Below are positions 25,336 through 34,407 of a stretch of 64,000 bases of DNA, piece by piece. The notes below the pieces were generated by a model that worked only from the letters and a program-made list of their open reading frames with translations, was not told the origin of the DNA and ran no database searches. The DNA comes from Catenulispora sp. GP43 (GTDB lineage Bacteria > Actinomycetota > Actinomycetes > Streptomycetales > Catenulisporaceae), in assembly GCF_041260665.1 (NCBI RefSeq), contig NZ_JBGCCT010000001.1:310001-374000 (forward strand), written 5' to 3'. The position numbers and the translations under genes are program-made. How positions within the stretch are numbered: position 1 is the first letter of the stretch; each line of letters starts with the position of its first letter.

Positions 25336-26670
25336 ATGACGAGCACCCCGGACTCCGAAGAAGTCCCCTACGGCGAGGTCGTCGGCTTCCTGCGCGACCT
25401 CATCCGGATCGACACGTCGAACCCGGTCAAACCCGAGCGGCCGGCGGCCGAGTACGTCGCCGAGAAGCTCGCGGAGGCCGGGCTGGAGCCCCAGATCTTC
25501 GAGTCCGAGCCGGGCCGGGCCAGCGTGGTGGCCCGGATCGAGGGCTCGGACCCCAGCGCCGACGCGCTGCTGCTGCACGGCCACCTGGACGTGGTGCCGG
25601 CCGACCCCGCCGACTGGACCTTCGACCCGTTCGCGGCCGAGGTGCGCGACGGCATGGTGTGGGGCCGGGGCGCGGTCGACATGAAGGACATGGACGCGAT
25701 GATGCTCGCCGTCACGCGCCGCATGCTCCGCGAGGGCCGCAAGCCGCGCCGCGACGTGGTGCTGGCCTTCCTGGCCGACGAGGAGGCCGGCGGCAACCAC
25801 GGCGCCAAGTTCCTGGCCAAGCAGCACCCGGACCTGTTCGACGGCGTGTCCGAGGCGGTCAGCGAGGTCGGCGGCTACTCCTACGAGGTCTCGCCGGACC
25901 TGCGCTTCTACCTCATCGAGACCGCGCAGAAGGGTCTGGCGTGGATGCGCCTGCAGGCCCGCGGCCAGGCCGGCCACGGCTCGATGATCAACGACGACAA
26001 CGCGGTCACGGCGCTGGCCGAGGCGGTCGCGCGCATCGGCCGCCACGACTGGCCGGTGACCCTGACGCCGACCGTCACCACCTTCCTCGCCGAGGTCACC
26101 GAGGCGCTCGGGGTCGACTTCGACCCGAAGGACCCGGCCTCGGCGCGGGCCGCGGTGGCCAAGATCGGCCCGCTGGCCCGGTTCATCGGCGCCACGCTCC
26201 AGCACACCGCGAACCCGACGAAGCTGGAGGCCGGGTACAAGGTGAACGTGATCCCGGAGCGGGCCTTCGCCGAGGTGGACGGGCGCTTCCTGCCTGGCCT
26301 GGAGCAGGAGTACTTCGCCGAGATCGACAAGCTGCTCGGCCCCGACGTCACCCGCGAGTTCACGCACTACGACATCGCGCTGGAGGCCCCCTTCGAAGTG
26401 CCGCTGGTGGAGAAGATGATGGCCTCGCTGCAGGCCGAGGACCCGGCGGCGCGCGTGGTCCCCTACTGCCTGTCGGCCGGCACCGACAACAAGACGTTCG
26501 GCGTGATGGACATGGGCCGGGGCTTGATCCGCGGCTACGGGTTCGTACCGCTGAAGCTGGACCCGAGCCTGGACTTCGCGGCGATGTTCCACGGCGTGGA
26601 CGAGCGGGTGCCGCTGGACGCGCTGGAGTTCGGCAGCAAGGTGCTCGACCGGTTCCTGACAGTAGCCTGA
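25336..26670 (+). CDS. M20-family zinc peptidase/deacylase
   Basis: A 444-residue cytosolic M20 metallohydrolase. The first metal motif is L-L-L-H-G-H-L-D-V-V-P near residue 80, the bridging Asp is in G-R-G-A-V-D-M-K-D-M near 115, and the catalytic base and ligand pair are in A-D-E-E-A-G-G near 150. The lid domain carries G-Q-A-G-H-G-S near 215, and a late G-T-D-N-K sits in place of the final His motif. It is most like the carboxypeptidase/dipeptidase branch annotated in actinobacteria as M20/M25/M40. It is a single gene with its own promoter and terminator. The substrate is unassigned. Confidence 0.9.
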   Translation: MTSTPDSEEVPYGEVVGFLRDLIRIDTSNPVKPERPAAEYVAEKLAEAGLEPQIFESEPGRASVVARIEGSDPSADALLLHGHLDVVPADPADWTFDPFAAEVRDGMVWGRGAVDMKDMDAMMLAVTRRMLREGRKPRRDVVLAFLADEEAGGNHGAKFLAKQHPDLFDGVSEAVSEVGGYSYEVSPDLRFYLIETAQKGLAWMRLQARGQAGHGSMINDDNAVTALAEAVARIGRHDWPVTLTPTVTTFLAEVTEALGVDFDPKDPASARAAVAKIGPLARFIGATLQHTANPTKLEAGYKVNVIPERAFAEVDGRFLPGLEQEYFAEIDKLLGPDVTREFTHYDIALEAPFEVPLVEKMMASLQAEDPAARVVPYCLSAGTDNKTFGVMDMGRGLIRGYGFVPLKLDPSLDFAAMFHGVDERVPLDALEFGSKVLDRFLTVA

Positions 26671-26679
26671 AGCGACGAC

Positions 26680-26722
26680 GTGAAAGCCCGGCCCCGCAAG
26701 CGATGCGGGGCCGGGCTTTCAC
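26680..26722. terminator. Bidirectional terminator hairpin
   Basis: A perfect 19-bp stem (26680-26698 with 26704-26722) and a 5-nt loop lie between the convergent M20 peptidase and membrane-protein genes. It is the strongest stem-loop in this part of the window. Confidence 0.85.
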
Positions 26723-26749
26723 GGGTGGGCGGCGGGAATCCGGTGGGGC

Positions 26750-28297
26750 TCAGCCCTTGTCCGGCGAGGTCCGTTTGAACGGGTTCTCCGACTCCGGATC
26801 GGTCAGGGCCAGATAGCCGCCGCTCGGTTGATACGAGCTGAGCTGCTGGGTCCGGGTGTTCGGGTCGGCGACCAGCGACGGGACCTGGACCGTGCGCCGG
26901 TGGTCCTCGTCGAGCGCCTTCGGGTCGATGCCGGACTCCCCCAGCGCGCGGCGGCTGGCCTTCTCATAGAGGTTCACGTAGCCGCAGCGGACCGTGAGGC
27001 ACTTGGCGATCCGGCCGGTGATCGACTCGAAGAAGTCCTTGCGGTAGGCCTCGTCGGTGACCGCGGACACCGCGAAGAAGAACGCGGAGAACGTGGTCAG
27101 CAGGATCGCGGTGCGCAGCAGCGGTTCGGAGAACTCGAGGTTGGTGCCGGGGATCCGCGCGTAGAAGCCGAAGAGCTTGCCGGGTTCGATGATCTTCATC
27201 CAGGTCTCCGCCTGCTCCTTGGTGGCGAAGTGGCAGGCCTGCATGTAGTCCTCGGCCGTGCGCGAAGAGCTGGTGAAGACCGCGTCCTTCGGACACTCCG
27301 GTGTCTTCAGCCAGTCCGCGACCTGCCCGTTCGTCACCGCCAGCTTGCCCAGCGACACGAAGTAGACGAACACCACCACCGACAGCAGAAGGATCTGGAT
27401 CACCTGTGTGAAGCCCAGCACGAACAGCATGTTGACCCGCTGCCGCCGGTCGGTCCGCAGCTGCGGCAGCTCGTCGTCGAGCTCGCCGACGTGCTCGTGC
27501 AGCGGGGTGTCGGCGGCGGCCGCGATCACGGCCTCCAGATAGTAGTCGCCCTGCAGGTTCTTGACCTCGCCGGGCAGCCGCACCATCAGGAACAGGAAGG
27601 TGATCGCGGCGAAGAACAGCGTCGTGTACCAGAGCTGGCTGCGCTGCTCGAAGGACGAGGCGATGTGCCACATGTCCACGTTCAGGAACAGGAACGTCCC
27701 GAACAGCGCGAGCATCGGCAGCGCCTTGCTCGCCAGGTTCCCCAGGTTGCCCAGTTCCTCGAACGAGTGCCGCAGCGCCCACTTGAGCACCGGCAGGATC
27801 GCGTAGGCGGTCAGCAGGTAGACCAGGGCCAGCACGCCTATGTTGGCGAAGAAGTCGGCGGCCACCGCGCTCCAGCTCGCCCCGGACAGCTTGCCGACCA
27901 CCGGCCCGAGCAGCACCAGCAGGGTGATCTCCACCGGCCCGATCTTGCGCGGCCAGCGGTACCAGCGCTGCGGCTGCCGGAGCAGGTTGGCGACCAGGAT
28001 CACGACCGCGACCGCGACCAGCCCGATGGCCCCGCCGATCAGCCGGTCCTTCCAGGTCACGGTCTTGCTCGTGAGCTCAAGGCCCATCTGGAAGACGACT
28101 AGGACGACGAACAGCGGCAGCGCGCGGTTGAAGACGTCCTCGGTCGCCTTGTAGTTCTCGATGAAGTGCGGCAGTCCGCGTTTGATGAACCACTTCTCGA
28201 CGTCGTCGAGGTGCAGGTGCGCGTCGGCCAGCGCGCGGCGTTCGTCGCGCTTAGCGGCCATGGCGCGCGCGCCGCGGGACAGGGTGGGCGTACTCAC
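26750..28297 (-). CDS. Multi-pass membrane protein of unknown function
   Basis: I do not recognise this 515-residue protein. After a basic N-terminal region (M-A-A-K-R-D-E-R-R) it has three or four membrane helices to about residue 180. A helical pair (M-L-A-L-F-G-T-F-L-F-L and L-F-F-A-A-I-T-F-L-F-L), a cytosolic segment with paired acidic residues, another helix near V-I-Q-I-L-L-L-S-V-V-V-F, a Cys-containing loop and a last helix (A-I-L-L-T-T-F-S-A-F-F-F) follow. The tail is soluble and polar. The GTG at 28297 is preferred because a G-rich ribosome site precedes it; an ATG 13 codons in is possible. It is monocistronic. A transporter or channel role would be a guess. Confidence 0.72.
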   Translation of the reverse strand: MSTPTLSRGARAMAAKRDERRALADAHLHLDDVEKWFIKRGLPHFIENYKATEDVFNRALPLFVVLVVFQMGLELTSKTVTWKDRLIGGAIGLVAVAVVILVANLLRQPQRWYRWPRKIGPVEITLLVLLGPVVGKLSGASWSAVAADFFANIGVLALVYLLTAYAILPVLKWALRHSFEELGNLGNLASKALPMLALFGTFLFLNVDMWHIASSFEQRSQLWYTTLFFAAITFLFLMVRLPGEVKNLQGDYYLEAVIAAAADTPLHEHVGELDDELPQLRTDRRQRVNMLFVLGFTQVIQILLLSVVVFVYFVSLGKLAVTNGQVADWLKTPECPKDAVFTSSSRTAEDYMQACHFATKEQAETWMKIIEPGKLFGFYARIPGTNLEFSEPLLRTAILLTTFSAFFFAVSAVTDEAYRKDFFESITGRIAKCLTVRCGYVNLYEKASRRALGESGIDPKALDEDHRRTVQVPSLVADPNTRTQQLSSYQPSGGYLALTDPESENPFKRTSPDKG

Positions 28298-28453
28298 GGT
28301 CCCCCCGGAGAGTGAGCCTATTGAGGCAGAGGCTGGATGAAGACCCGCCGATCCTAAGGCATGCCAACCCCCTGTCACACCGAGGCAGAACCCTGTCTCA
28401 ATGCCTGGATGGTTCCGGCCTGCGCGTTCTCATCCGGCCCGTCCCACGCGGCC

Positions 28454-29215
28454 TCACTCGGCCGCCAATGGCACCACCAGTTCCGGTCCGTTGTTCCGCA
28501 CCGAGTTCACCGCCGGCGAGACCGGATAGGTGTCCAGGTGCGGGTCACGGCCGGCGTCCAGCAGGCCCAGCAGCGCGTCGGCGTCGCCCTCGCCGGAGCC
28601 GTAGTCGGGGTCCAGCCAGGCGTCGTAGCGCGCCCTCGGGACGATGACCGGCATCCGGTCGTGGATGTGGTGCAGCTCGCCGACCGAGGCGGTGGTGAGG
28701 ATCGTGGCCGACCACAGCCAGGCCGCCGGGTCCTCCTTGTCCTCGATCTCCGGGTCGCGCCAGAGCTCGTACAGCCCGGCGAAGGCCAGGGTGTCGCCGG
28801 AGCCGTCGTGGATGAAGAACGGCTGCTTGACGGGCTTGGGGCCGGCCGGCTTGTACCACTCGTAGTAGCCGTCGGCCGGGATGATGCAGCGGCGCTTCAT
28901 GAAGGCGCGCTTGAAGGAGGCCTTCTCGGTGATCGTCTCGATGCGCGCGTTGAACATCTTCTGGCCGATCTTGCGGTCCTTCGCCCAGGACGGCACCAGG
29001 CCCCAGCGGACCTCCCGCAGCTTGCGCACCGCCTCCGAGCCGGGCTCGGCGTCCCGCGGGTGCCGCTCGATCGCGGCCACGACCGAGTCGGTGGGGGCCA
29101 CGTTGTAGTTCGGTTCGAAGGTCTGGGCGACCTGCTCGGCCACCTCCGACTGCCCGATGCCGAGCTGGTCGGCCAGCTGCGAGGGGTCGGTCCGGAGCAC
29201 GTAGCGTCCACACAT
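28454..29215 (-). CDS. SOS response-associated peptidase family protein (HMCES/YedK)
   Basis: HMCES/YedK proteins (SRAP domain) shield abasic sites in single-stranded DNA by forming a thiazolidine link through Cys2. The 253-residue product begins M-C-G-R-Y, so the nucleophile is exposed after Met removal. The other expected residues are present: N-Y-N-V-A-P near residue 34, I-P-A-D-G-Y-Y-E-W (Glu) near 110 and H-H-I-H-D-R-M-P-V-I (His) near 195. The length is normal for actinobacterial members. It is a single gene, divergent from aroA, with no LexA-type box that I could pick out. Confidence 0.94.
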   Translation of the reverse strand: MCGRYVLRTDPSQLADQLGIGQSEVAEQVAQTFEPNYNVAPTDSVVAAIERHPRDAEPGSEAVRKLREVRWGLVPSWAKDRKIGQKMFNARIETITEKASFKRAFMKRRCIIPADGYYEWYKPAGPKPVKQPFFIHDGSGDTLAFAGLYELWRDPEIEDKEDPAAWLWSATILTTASVGELHHIHDRMPVIVPRARYDAWLDPDYGSGEGDADALLGLLDAGRDPHLDTYPVSPAVNSVRNNGPELVVPLAAE

Positions 29216-29293
29216 GCCACCGAGCTAACCACGAGTCGCCCACAGGAACCCAGCCGGCATCCGGCGCCGCCAGCGGTGATCGGCCGTACCGAC

Positions 29294-29299
29294 TAGCCT
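29294..29299 (+). promoter_or_regulatory. -10 box of aroA (leaderless)
   Basis: TAGCCT ends 6 nt before the aroA ATG, without a Shine-Dalgarno sequence. Confidence 0.5.
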
Positions 29300-29305
29300 T
29301 GACCC

Positions 29306-30655
29306 ATGACTTCCGCCGAGAAGAGCCTGTGGTCCGCGCCGTCCGCCAGCCGCCCCGTGACGGCGGGCGTCCGCGTCCCGGGCTCGAAGTCGGCGACCAA
29401 CCGGGCGCTGCTGCTGGCCGCGCTGGCCGACTCGCCCTCGACGATCACCGGCGGGCTGCGGGCCCGGGACTCGGTGCTGATGATCGGCGGACTGCGGGCG
29501 CTGGGCGTCGAGGTGGACGCCGGCGAGACGTTCGACGCCCCGGTATGGCGGGTCACGCCGCCGGCTCAGCTCAGCGGCGGCGCGGACGGGACGCCGGCGA
29601 AGGTCGACGTCGGCCTGGCCGGCACCGTCATGCGCTTCCTGCCCCCGGCCGCGGCGCTGGCCGCGGGCCCGGTCTACTTCGACGGCGACCCCTACGCGCG
29701 CTCCCGTCCGATGGGCACGCTGCTGCAGGCGCTGCGCGACCTCGGCGTCCGGATCGACGACGGCGACCGCGGCACCTTCCCCTTCCTGGTCGAGGGCGTC
29801 GGCGAGGTGCCCGGCGGGCTGGTGGAGCTGGACGCCACCGCCTCCTCGCAGTTCATCTCTGCGCTGCTGCTGGCCGGCTCCCGGTACCGGAACGGCGTCG
29901 AGGTGCGGCACGTCGGCGGGCCGATCCCCTCGCAGCCGCACATCGACATGACCGTGGAGTTCGTCCGGGCCGCCGGCGGCGCCGTGGACGCCTCCGAGCC
30001 GGGGCGCTGGGCCGTCACCCCTTCGGTCCTGCACGGCCGCGAGTGGAGCATCGAGCCGGACCTGTCCAACTCCGCTCCGTTCCTGGCCGCGGCCCTGGTG
30101 ACCGGCGGAACCGTGACCGTTGCCGACTGGCCGGCCGCGACCACCCAGGCCGGGGACGCTTTGCGGCACCTGCTGCGGGAGATCGGTGCCCGTGTGGAAC
30201 TCACTGGCGCGGGGCTGACCGTCTCCGGCGGGGCCGGCGTGCACGGCATCGAGGCCGACCTGCGCGACGTCGGCGAGCTGACGCCGACCCTGGCCGCCGT
30301 CGCGGCGCTGGCCGACTCCCCGTCCCGGTTCACCGGCATCGGGCACCTGCGCGGGCACGAGACCGACCGGCTGGCCGCGCTGGCCCGGGAGATCAACGGC
30401 CTGGGCGGCGACGTGGTCGAGGAACCGGACGGCCTGCTGATCCGGCCCCGGCCGCTGCACGCCGGCGTCTTCGCCACCTACGACGACCACCGGCTGGCCA
30501 CCGCTGGCGCGGTACTGGGCCTGGCTGTGCCCGGCGTGGAGGTGGAGGACATCGCCACCACCGGCAAGACGCTGCCGGACTTCCCGGCGATGTGGGCGGC
30601 GATGCTGGACGCCGACGACCATGACGTCCCGGCCCCGACCGGGGTCCACAGCTGA
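29306..30655 (+). CDS. aroA: 3-phosphoshikimate 1-carboxyvinyltransferase (EPSP synthase)
   Basis: AroA joins phosphoenolpyruvate to shikimate 3-phosphate in aromatic amino acid synthesis. The 449-residue protein shows the substrate loop V-P-G-S-K-S-A-T-N-R-A, the A-G-T-V-M-R-F segment, R-P-M-G-T-L near residue 135, the A-T-A-S-S-Q-F site and the closing Y-D-D-H-R-L-A-T-A and T-G-K-T-L-P-D-F-P elements. The PEP loop reads L-A-G-T-V-M-R rather than the commoner L-G-N-A-G-T-A-M-R, a variant I associate with actinobacterial enzymes. Its stop and the rsgA start share one base (TGATG), so the two genes are coupled. Confidence 0.96.
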   Translation: MTSAEKSLWSAPSASRPVTAGVRVPGSKSATNRALLLAALADSPSTITGGLRARDSVLMIGGLRALGVEVDAGETFDAPVWRVTPPAQLSGGADGTPAKVDVGLAGTVMRFLPPAAALAAGPVYFDGDPYARSRPMGTLLQALRDLGVRIDDGDRGTFPFLVEGVGEVPGGLVELDATASSQFISALLLAGSRYRNGVEVRHVGGPIPSQPHIDMTVEFVRAAGGAVDASEPGRWAVTPSVLHGREWSIEPDLSNSAPFLAAALVTGGTVTVADWPAATTQAGDALRHLLREIGARVELTGAGLTVSGGAGVHGIEADLRDVGELTPTLAAVAALADSPSRFTGIGHLRGHETDRLAALAREINGLGGDVVEEPDGLLIRPRPLHAGVFATYDDHRLATAGAVLGLAVPGVEVEDIATTGKTLPDFPAMWAAMLDADDHDVPAPTGVHS

Positions 30656-31704
30656 TGGCGGGCGCCGGCCGGAAGCTCGACAGCTACGACGAGAGCGATG
30701 TGCGCGTCCGGGCGAACCCCAAGGGCAGCCGGCCGCGGACCAAGAGCCGGCCGGCACACGAGGACGCGGCCACCGGCATGGTGATCACCGTCGACCGCGG
30801 CCGCTACACCTGCCTGGTGACGGACAAGAAGAAGACCCGGACCGTGATCGCGATGACGGCCCGCGAACTGGGCCGGCAGCGGATAGTGGTCGGCGACCGG
30901 GTGGGCCTGGTCGGGGACCTGTCCGGGTCGCCGGACGCGCTGGCCCGGATCGTGCGGGTCGAGGACCGGCGGACCGTGCTGCGCCGCACCGCCGACGACA
31001 CCGACCCGGTGGAGCGGGTGCTGGTGGCCAACGCCGACCAGCTGGTCATCGTCACCTCCTTCACCGATCCGGAGCCGCAGCCGCGGATGATCGACCGCTG
31101 TCTGGTCGCCGCCTACGACGCCGGCATGGCGCCGCTGCTCTGCCTGACCAAGGCCGACCTGGTCATAGCGTGGCAGGAGGACGCGATCCTGGAGATGTAC
31201 CGGCCACTGGACATCCCGATAGTGGTCTCGGCCAACGCCTCGGGAGCGAAGGATCTCGCGGCGCGGCTGGCCGGGCGGACGTCGGTGCTGGTCGGCTCCT
31301 CGGGCGTGGGGAAGTCGACGATCTTCAACAAGCTGGTGCCGACGGCGTTCCGGGCGACCGGGCGGGTGAACGCGGTAACCGGGCGCGGGCGGCACACCTC
31401 GTCCTCGGCGCTGGCGCTGGAGCTGCCGGGCAAGGCCGGCGGCTGGGTGATCGACACGCCCGGCGTGCGCTCCTTCGGGCTGGCGCACGTGGACGTCAAC
31501 CGGCTGATCGACCACTTCCCCGACCTCGCCGAGGGCACGGAGAACTGTCCGCGCGGCTGCCAGCACGACTCACTGGCGCCGGAATGCGCGCTGGACGCGT
31601 GGGTCGCCGAGGGCCATGCGGACCCGGCGCGGCTGAACTCGCTGCGGCGCCTGCTGGACGCGCGGTTGGGCGGGGAGCCGGCGGCTGTCGTCGTCGAGAA
31701 CTGA
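30655..31704 (+). CDS. rsgA: Ribosome small-subunit GTPase RsgA
   Basis: RsgA is a circularly permuted GTPase that assists late 30S maturation. The 349-residue protein has an OB-fold N-terminus and then the permuted order: L-T-K-A-D-L (NKxD-type, G4) near 163, V-S-A-N-A-S-G-A-K (G5), the P-loop G-S-S-G-V-G-K-S-T near 215, the R-H-T-S-S switch and D-T-P-G-V-R-S-F-G (G3) near 265. The zinc knuckle C-P-R-G-C-Q-H-D-S-L-A-P-E-C follows. The aroA-rsgA order is common in Streptomyces relatives. Translation is coupled to aroA. Confidence 0.95.
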   Translation: MAGAGRKLDSYDESDVRVRANPKGSRPRTKSRPAHEDAATGMVITVDRGRYTCLVTDKKKTRTVIAMTARELGRQRIVVGDRVGLVGDLSGSPDALARIVRVEDRRTVLRRTADDTDPVERVLVANADQLVIVTSFTDPEPQPRMIDRCLVAAYDAGMAPLLCLTKADLVIAWQEDAILEMYRPLDIPIVVSANASGAKDLAARLAGRTSVLVGSSGVGKSTIFNKLVPTAFRATGRVNAVTGRGRHTSSSALALELPGKAGGWVIDTPGVRSFGLAHVDVNRLIDHFPDLAEGTENCPRGCQHDSLAPECALDAWVAEGHADPARLNSLRRLLDARLGGEPAAVVVEN

Positions 31705-31771
31705 GAGCGGAAATCAAAGAGCAGCCCGCACGCCTGTTCGCGTATCGTGAGGCACGCCGGTCGCGGGACTT

Positions 31772-33286
31772 GTGACGCGACTTCCGGAACCTGCCTTTGG
31801 AGCAACGATTCGCAGCTCGCGCCTTCCTTCCCCGACCGGCATCAAGGCGTATGGGCGCGATGTGGTGGCGGCGGAAGACGTGTTGCTCTTCGTCAATGCG
31901 GCGACCGCCTCCACCGGCCAGCGGGAGTTCTCCCAGGATGCCGAGCAGCAGACGATGTCGCTGGCCTTCCTGCACGAGTACATGCGGGTCAACTATCGCG
32001 AGCTGTATGCCGCGACGTTGGCGCTCGGCATCAACGACCACAACGCCGTGCTCGCAATACGCGGGCTGCTGGGCGATGCGCGGGACATCACGCCGGAGCA
32101 GAAGGCTGTAGAGGGACGCCTTATAGCGCGGACCCTACTGACGCTTCCCCCGCCGCGCGTGTTCCGTCTCTTCAAGGCGTTGCAGCGCGATGGCGTCAAC
32201 AATCGGCGGACCCGCGCGATCATCCGAGACTGGATGACCGGCCTCGACAATCCGGCGTACCACGCGGTCAAGTACCGCAGCGGTTTCAAGGCCGGGCTGA
32301 AGCACGCACACGTAGACCTCGGCGACAGCGAACTGCGTGACTTCCTGTTCGGGCCACTCCAGCGCAAGCCCTATAAGACTCCGATCCTGGAGACGTGGCG
32401 GCAGGCGCACTACGACGGCAACGTCCTCTACAAGCTCCCGTACACCGTTGCCGAGGGCTTCGCCGCTAAGCGCGGCATCAAGCGTGAAGTCTTTCTAGAC
32501 CGCATCGGCAAGCAGATGACTCCGTTGGAGAAGCTGCGCACCGACCGAGTGCCGATCGATCCGCTGGAGCTGATCAGCGGCAAGGCGAAGTATTGCGGGA
32601 CAGACCAGATCCCGTGGCTGACCCGGCTCGCGGTTCGCATCCTGGCGATGCCGCTGGACGAGCGAGCCGCGCGACGCGCCGAACTCACCGACGGCATGCG
32701 CCGTTTTGCCCGGTGGGAGGCCGACAAGCTGGCTGGGACCTGGGGACGCGTCACGGCGGTACTCGACGACAGCTTCTCGTCCTTCGGCTCGCCGGTGAAA
32801 CGGCGCCGACCGCTCGCCGTGGCGCTGGCGACGCACTTCCTGCTGGAGGCGCTGGCAGCGCCGGGGCAGTACACGCCGCTGTGGATGTCCGGACGCGACG
32901 ATCCGCTGCTGTCGTACCCGAGTGGCGCGACACCGCTCGGCACCCGTCTGCTGGACGCGTTGGAGACCTCGCCGGAGCGCCTCGTCGTGGTCTCGGACGG
33001 CTGGGACAACAGCCCTCCGGGGCTCGCCGGCGAGGTGCTGCGGGTGTGGCGCACCCGGCTGGATCCGGCGCGGCGCGTGGACATCGTGCACGTCAACCCG
33101 GTGTTCGACGCCGAAGGGCTGGATGTGCGGGCCCTGAGCCCGCTGGTGCCCTCGGTCGGCATCCGCGACGCCGAGGACCTTGTGCTGCTGGTCGAGCTGG
33201 CGCAGTTCGCGCAGGGGCGGGTCGGGCTGCCGGAGCTGATGGCGTATCTCGACGGCCGGGTCCGGAGGTTCCTCGGTGCGGATTGA
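31772..33286 (+). CDS. Helical protein with vWA-like C-terminal domain (Ro60/TROVE-like architecture)
   Basis: A 504-residue protein of uncertain family. The first two-thirds is a series of amphipathic helices (for example F-L-H-E-Y-M-R-V-N-Y-R-E-L-Y and R-A-I-I-R-D-W-M) like the HEAT-type ring of TROVE proteins. It carries basic patches such as H-A-V-K-Y-R-S-G-F-K-A-G-L-K-H. From about residue 325 a Rossmann-like domain shows L-D-D-S-F-S-S, a DxSxS MIDAS match, and later V-V-V-S-D-G-W-D-N, typical of vWA metal sites. TROVE-vWA proteins bind small structured RNAs. No Y-like RNA gene is apparent here. The GTG start lies 67 bp after rsgA; the next gene overlaps by 11 bp. Confidence 0.6.
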   Translation: MTRLPEPAFGATIRSSRLPSPTGIKAYGRDVVAAEDVLLFVNAATASTGQREFSQDAEQQTMSLAFLHEYMRVNYRELYAATLALGINDHNAVLAIRGLLGDARDITPEQKAVEGRLIARTLLTLPPPRVFRLFKALQRDGVNNRRTRAIIRDWMTGLDNPAYHAVKYRSGFKAGLKHAHVDLGDSELRDFLFGPLQRKPYKTPILETWRQAHYDGNVLYKLPYTVAEGFAAKRGIKREVFLDRIGKQMTPLEKLRTDRVPIDPLELISGKAKYCGTDQIPWLTRLAVRILAMPLDERAARRAELTDGMRRFARWEADKLAGTWGRVTAVLDDSFSSFGSPVKRRRPLAVALATHFLLEALAAPGQYTPLWMSGRDDPLLSYPSGATPLGTRLLDALETSPERLVVVSDGWDNSPPGLAGEVLRVWRTRLDPARRVDIVHVNPVFDAEGLDVRALSPLVPSVGIRDAEDLVLLVELAQFAQGRVGLPELMAYLDGRVRRFLGAD

Positions 33287-34400
33287 TCTCACCGGCCTGC
33301 AGTCCGGGCCTTCGCAGACGTGGGGTGCGCTCCGTCTGGTGCCGCTGCTGCGCGACCGGCCGGTCGAAGGCCTGCGGCTGCACAGGATCGCGTACTCGGA
33401 GGAGCCGCGCTGGAGCGAGGTGAAGCTGACCTCGAAGATCTCGTACTACTCCTACATCCCGCACGGCTTCGTCGCCGACTGGAACCGGGAAAGCGGCGAC
33501 AGCAGCCAGTCGGCGGCGTTCGGGACGCAGCTCCTGGACCAGCGCGGCAGCGTGCGCGGCATGCCGATGCAGGTCCACCGCCGGATGACGCAGAAGCTGG
33601 GCAAGCAGCGGGCGCGCTTCCTGCCGCTGCACTTCGCGATCGAGGGCTATCTCAGCCTGCATTTCGGCGGGCCGGACATCGCCTGGCGCGAGTGGTCGGA
33701 CCGGCTGCTGCGGCGTGGGCTGTCGCCGCGGGTGGAGGCCTCGTACCGGGGCACGGTGGTGGCAGGCCTGGAAGACGCGCTGAAGGTCTTCGAGATCCAC
33801 GAGGGGCAGTGCGGCGTGCTGCTGTACACGGCCGACACGCTGGCGGCGGCGTTCGCGGTGCCGCATCCGGAGGACTACCGCGAGCTGCACCCGACGCTGG
33901 TGCTGGACCACTTCGGCGAGTTGGTCTACCAGTACGCGCTCATGACGCTCGCGGTCGACGAGTTCCGGGCCTACATCGCCGACGAGGGCATCGACAGCCT
34001 CGCGCGACTACGGACAGCCGCCGAAGCGCAGAACGCGCAGTGGGCCGAGTTCCACGACCGAGTGATGGCGAACGCACTTCTGGACCACGACTACACAGCG
34101 GAGCGCGGGTACCAGATGGGCGAGTTCGACCTGGTCCGTTTCCGGCCGCGCTTCAAGCCCGGCGAGGAGAACCACATCGGGGAGGCGATCACCGACCAGA
34201 CCGGCGCGATCGCCTACCTGAAGACGTTCCGGCTCTCGGAGGCGCAGATCCGGCGCGGCTACCTGCTGGAGCTGCTCGCCTCCCACGGCTGGCGGCTGTC
34301 GGCGGCGGCCGAAGCCATCGGGACCACCGCCGAGGATCTGCGCGGGCGGATCCGGGCGGCGGGCTTCGAGATGATGTTGCGGCAGAAGGAGAAGCGGTAA
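33276..34400 (+). CDS. Partner protein of the vWA/TROVE-like gene, with C-terminal Fis-like helix-turn-helix
   Basis: 374 residues, starting 11 bp inside the previous gene, so made with it. The N-terminal segment (G-L-Q-S-G-P-S-Q-T-W-G-A and R-L-V-P-L-L-R) reminds me of families labelled ARPP that accompany vWA proteins in predicted conflict systems; I cannot verify the name. A mixed alpha/beta body follows with W-R-E-W-S-D-R and E-I-H-E-G-Q-C-G-V-L-L-Y. The last 55 residues (Y-L-L-E-L-L-A-S-H-G-W-R-L-S-A-A-A-E-A-I-G) form a Fis-type helix-turn-helix followed by a basic end, suggesting nucleic-acid binding. No catalytic motif is evident. Confidence 0.5.
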   Translation: MRIDLTGLQSGPSQTWGALRLVPLLRDRPVEGLRLHRIAYSEEPRWSEVKLTSKISYYSYIPHGFVADWNRESGDSSQSAAFGTQLLDQRGSVRGMPMQVHRRMTQKLGKQRARFLPLHFAIEGYLSLHFGGPDIAWREWSDRLLRRGLSPRVEASYRGTVVAGLEDALKVFEIHEGQCGVLLYTADTLAAAFAVPHPEDYRELHPTLVLDHFGELVYQYALMTLAVDEFRAYIADEGIDSLARLRTAAEAQNAQWAEFHDRVMANALLDHDYTAERGYQMGEFDLVRFRPRFKPGEENHIGEAITDQTGAIAYLKTFRLSEAQIRRGYLLELLASHGWRLSAAAEAIGTTAEDLRGRIRAAGFEMMLRQKEKR

Positions 34401-34407
34401 CGCCTGT

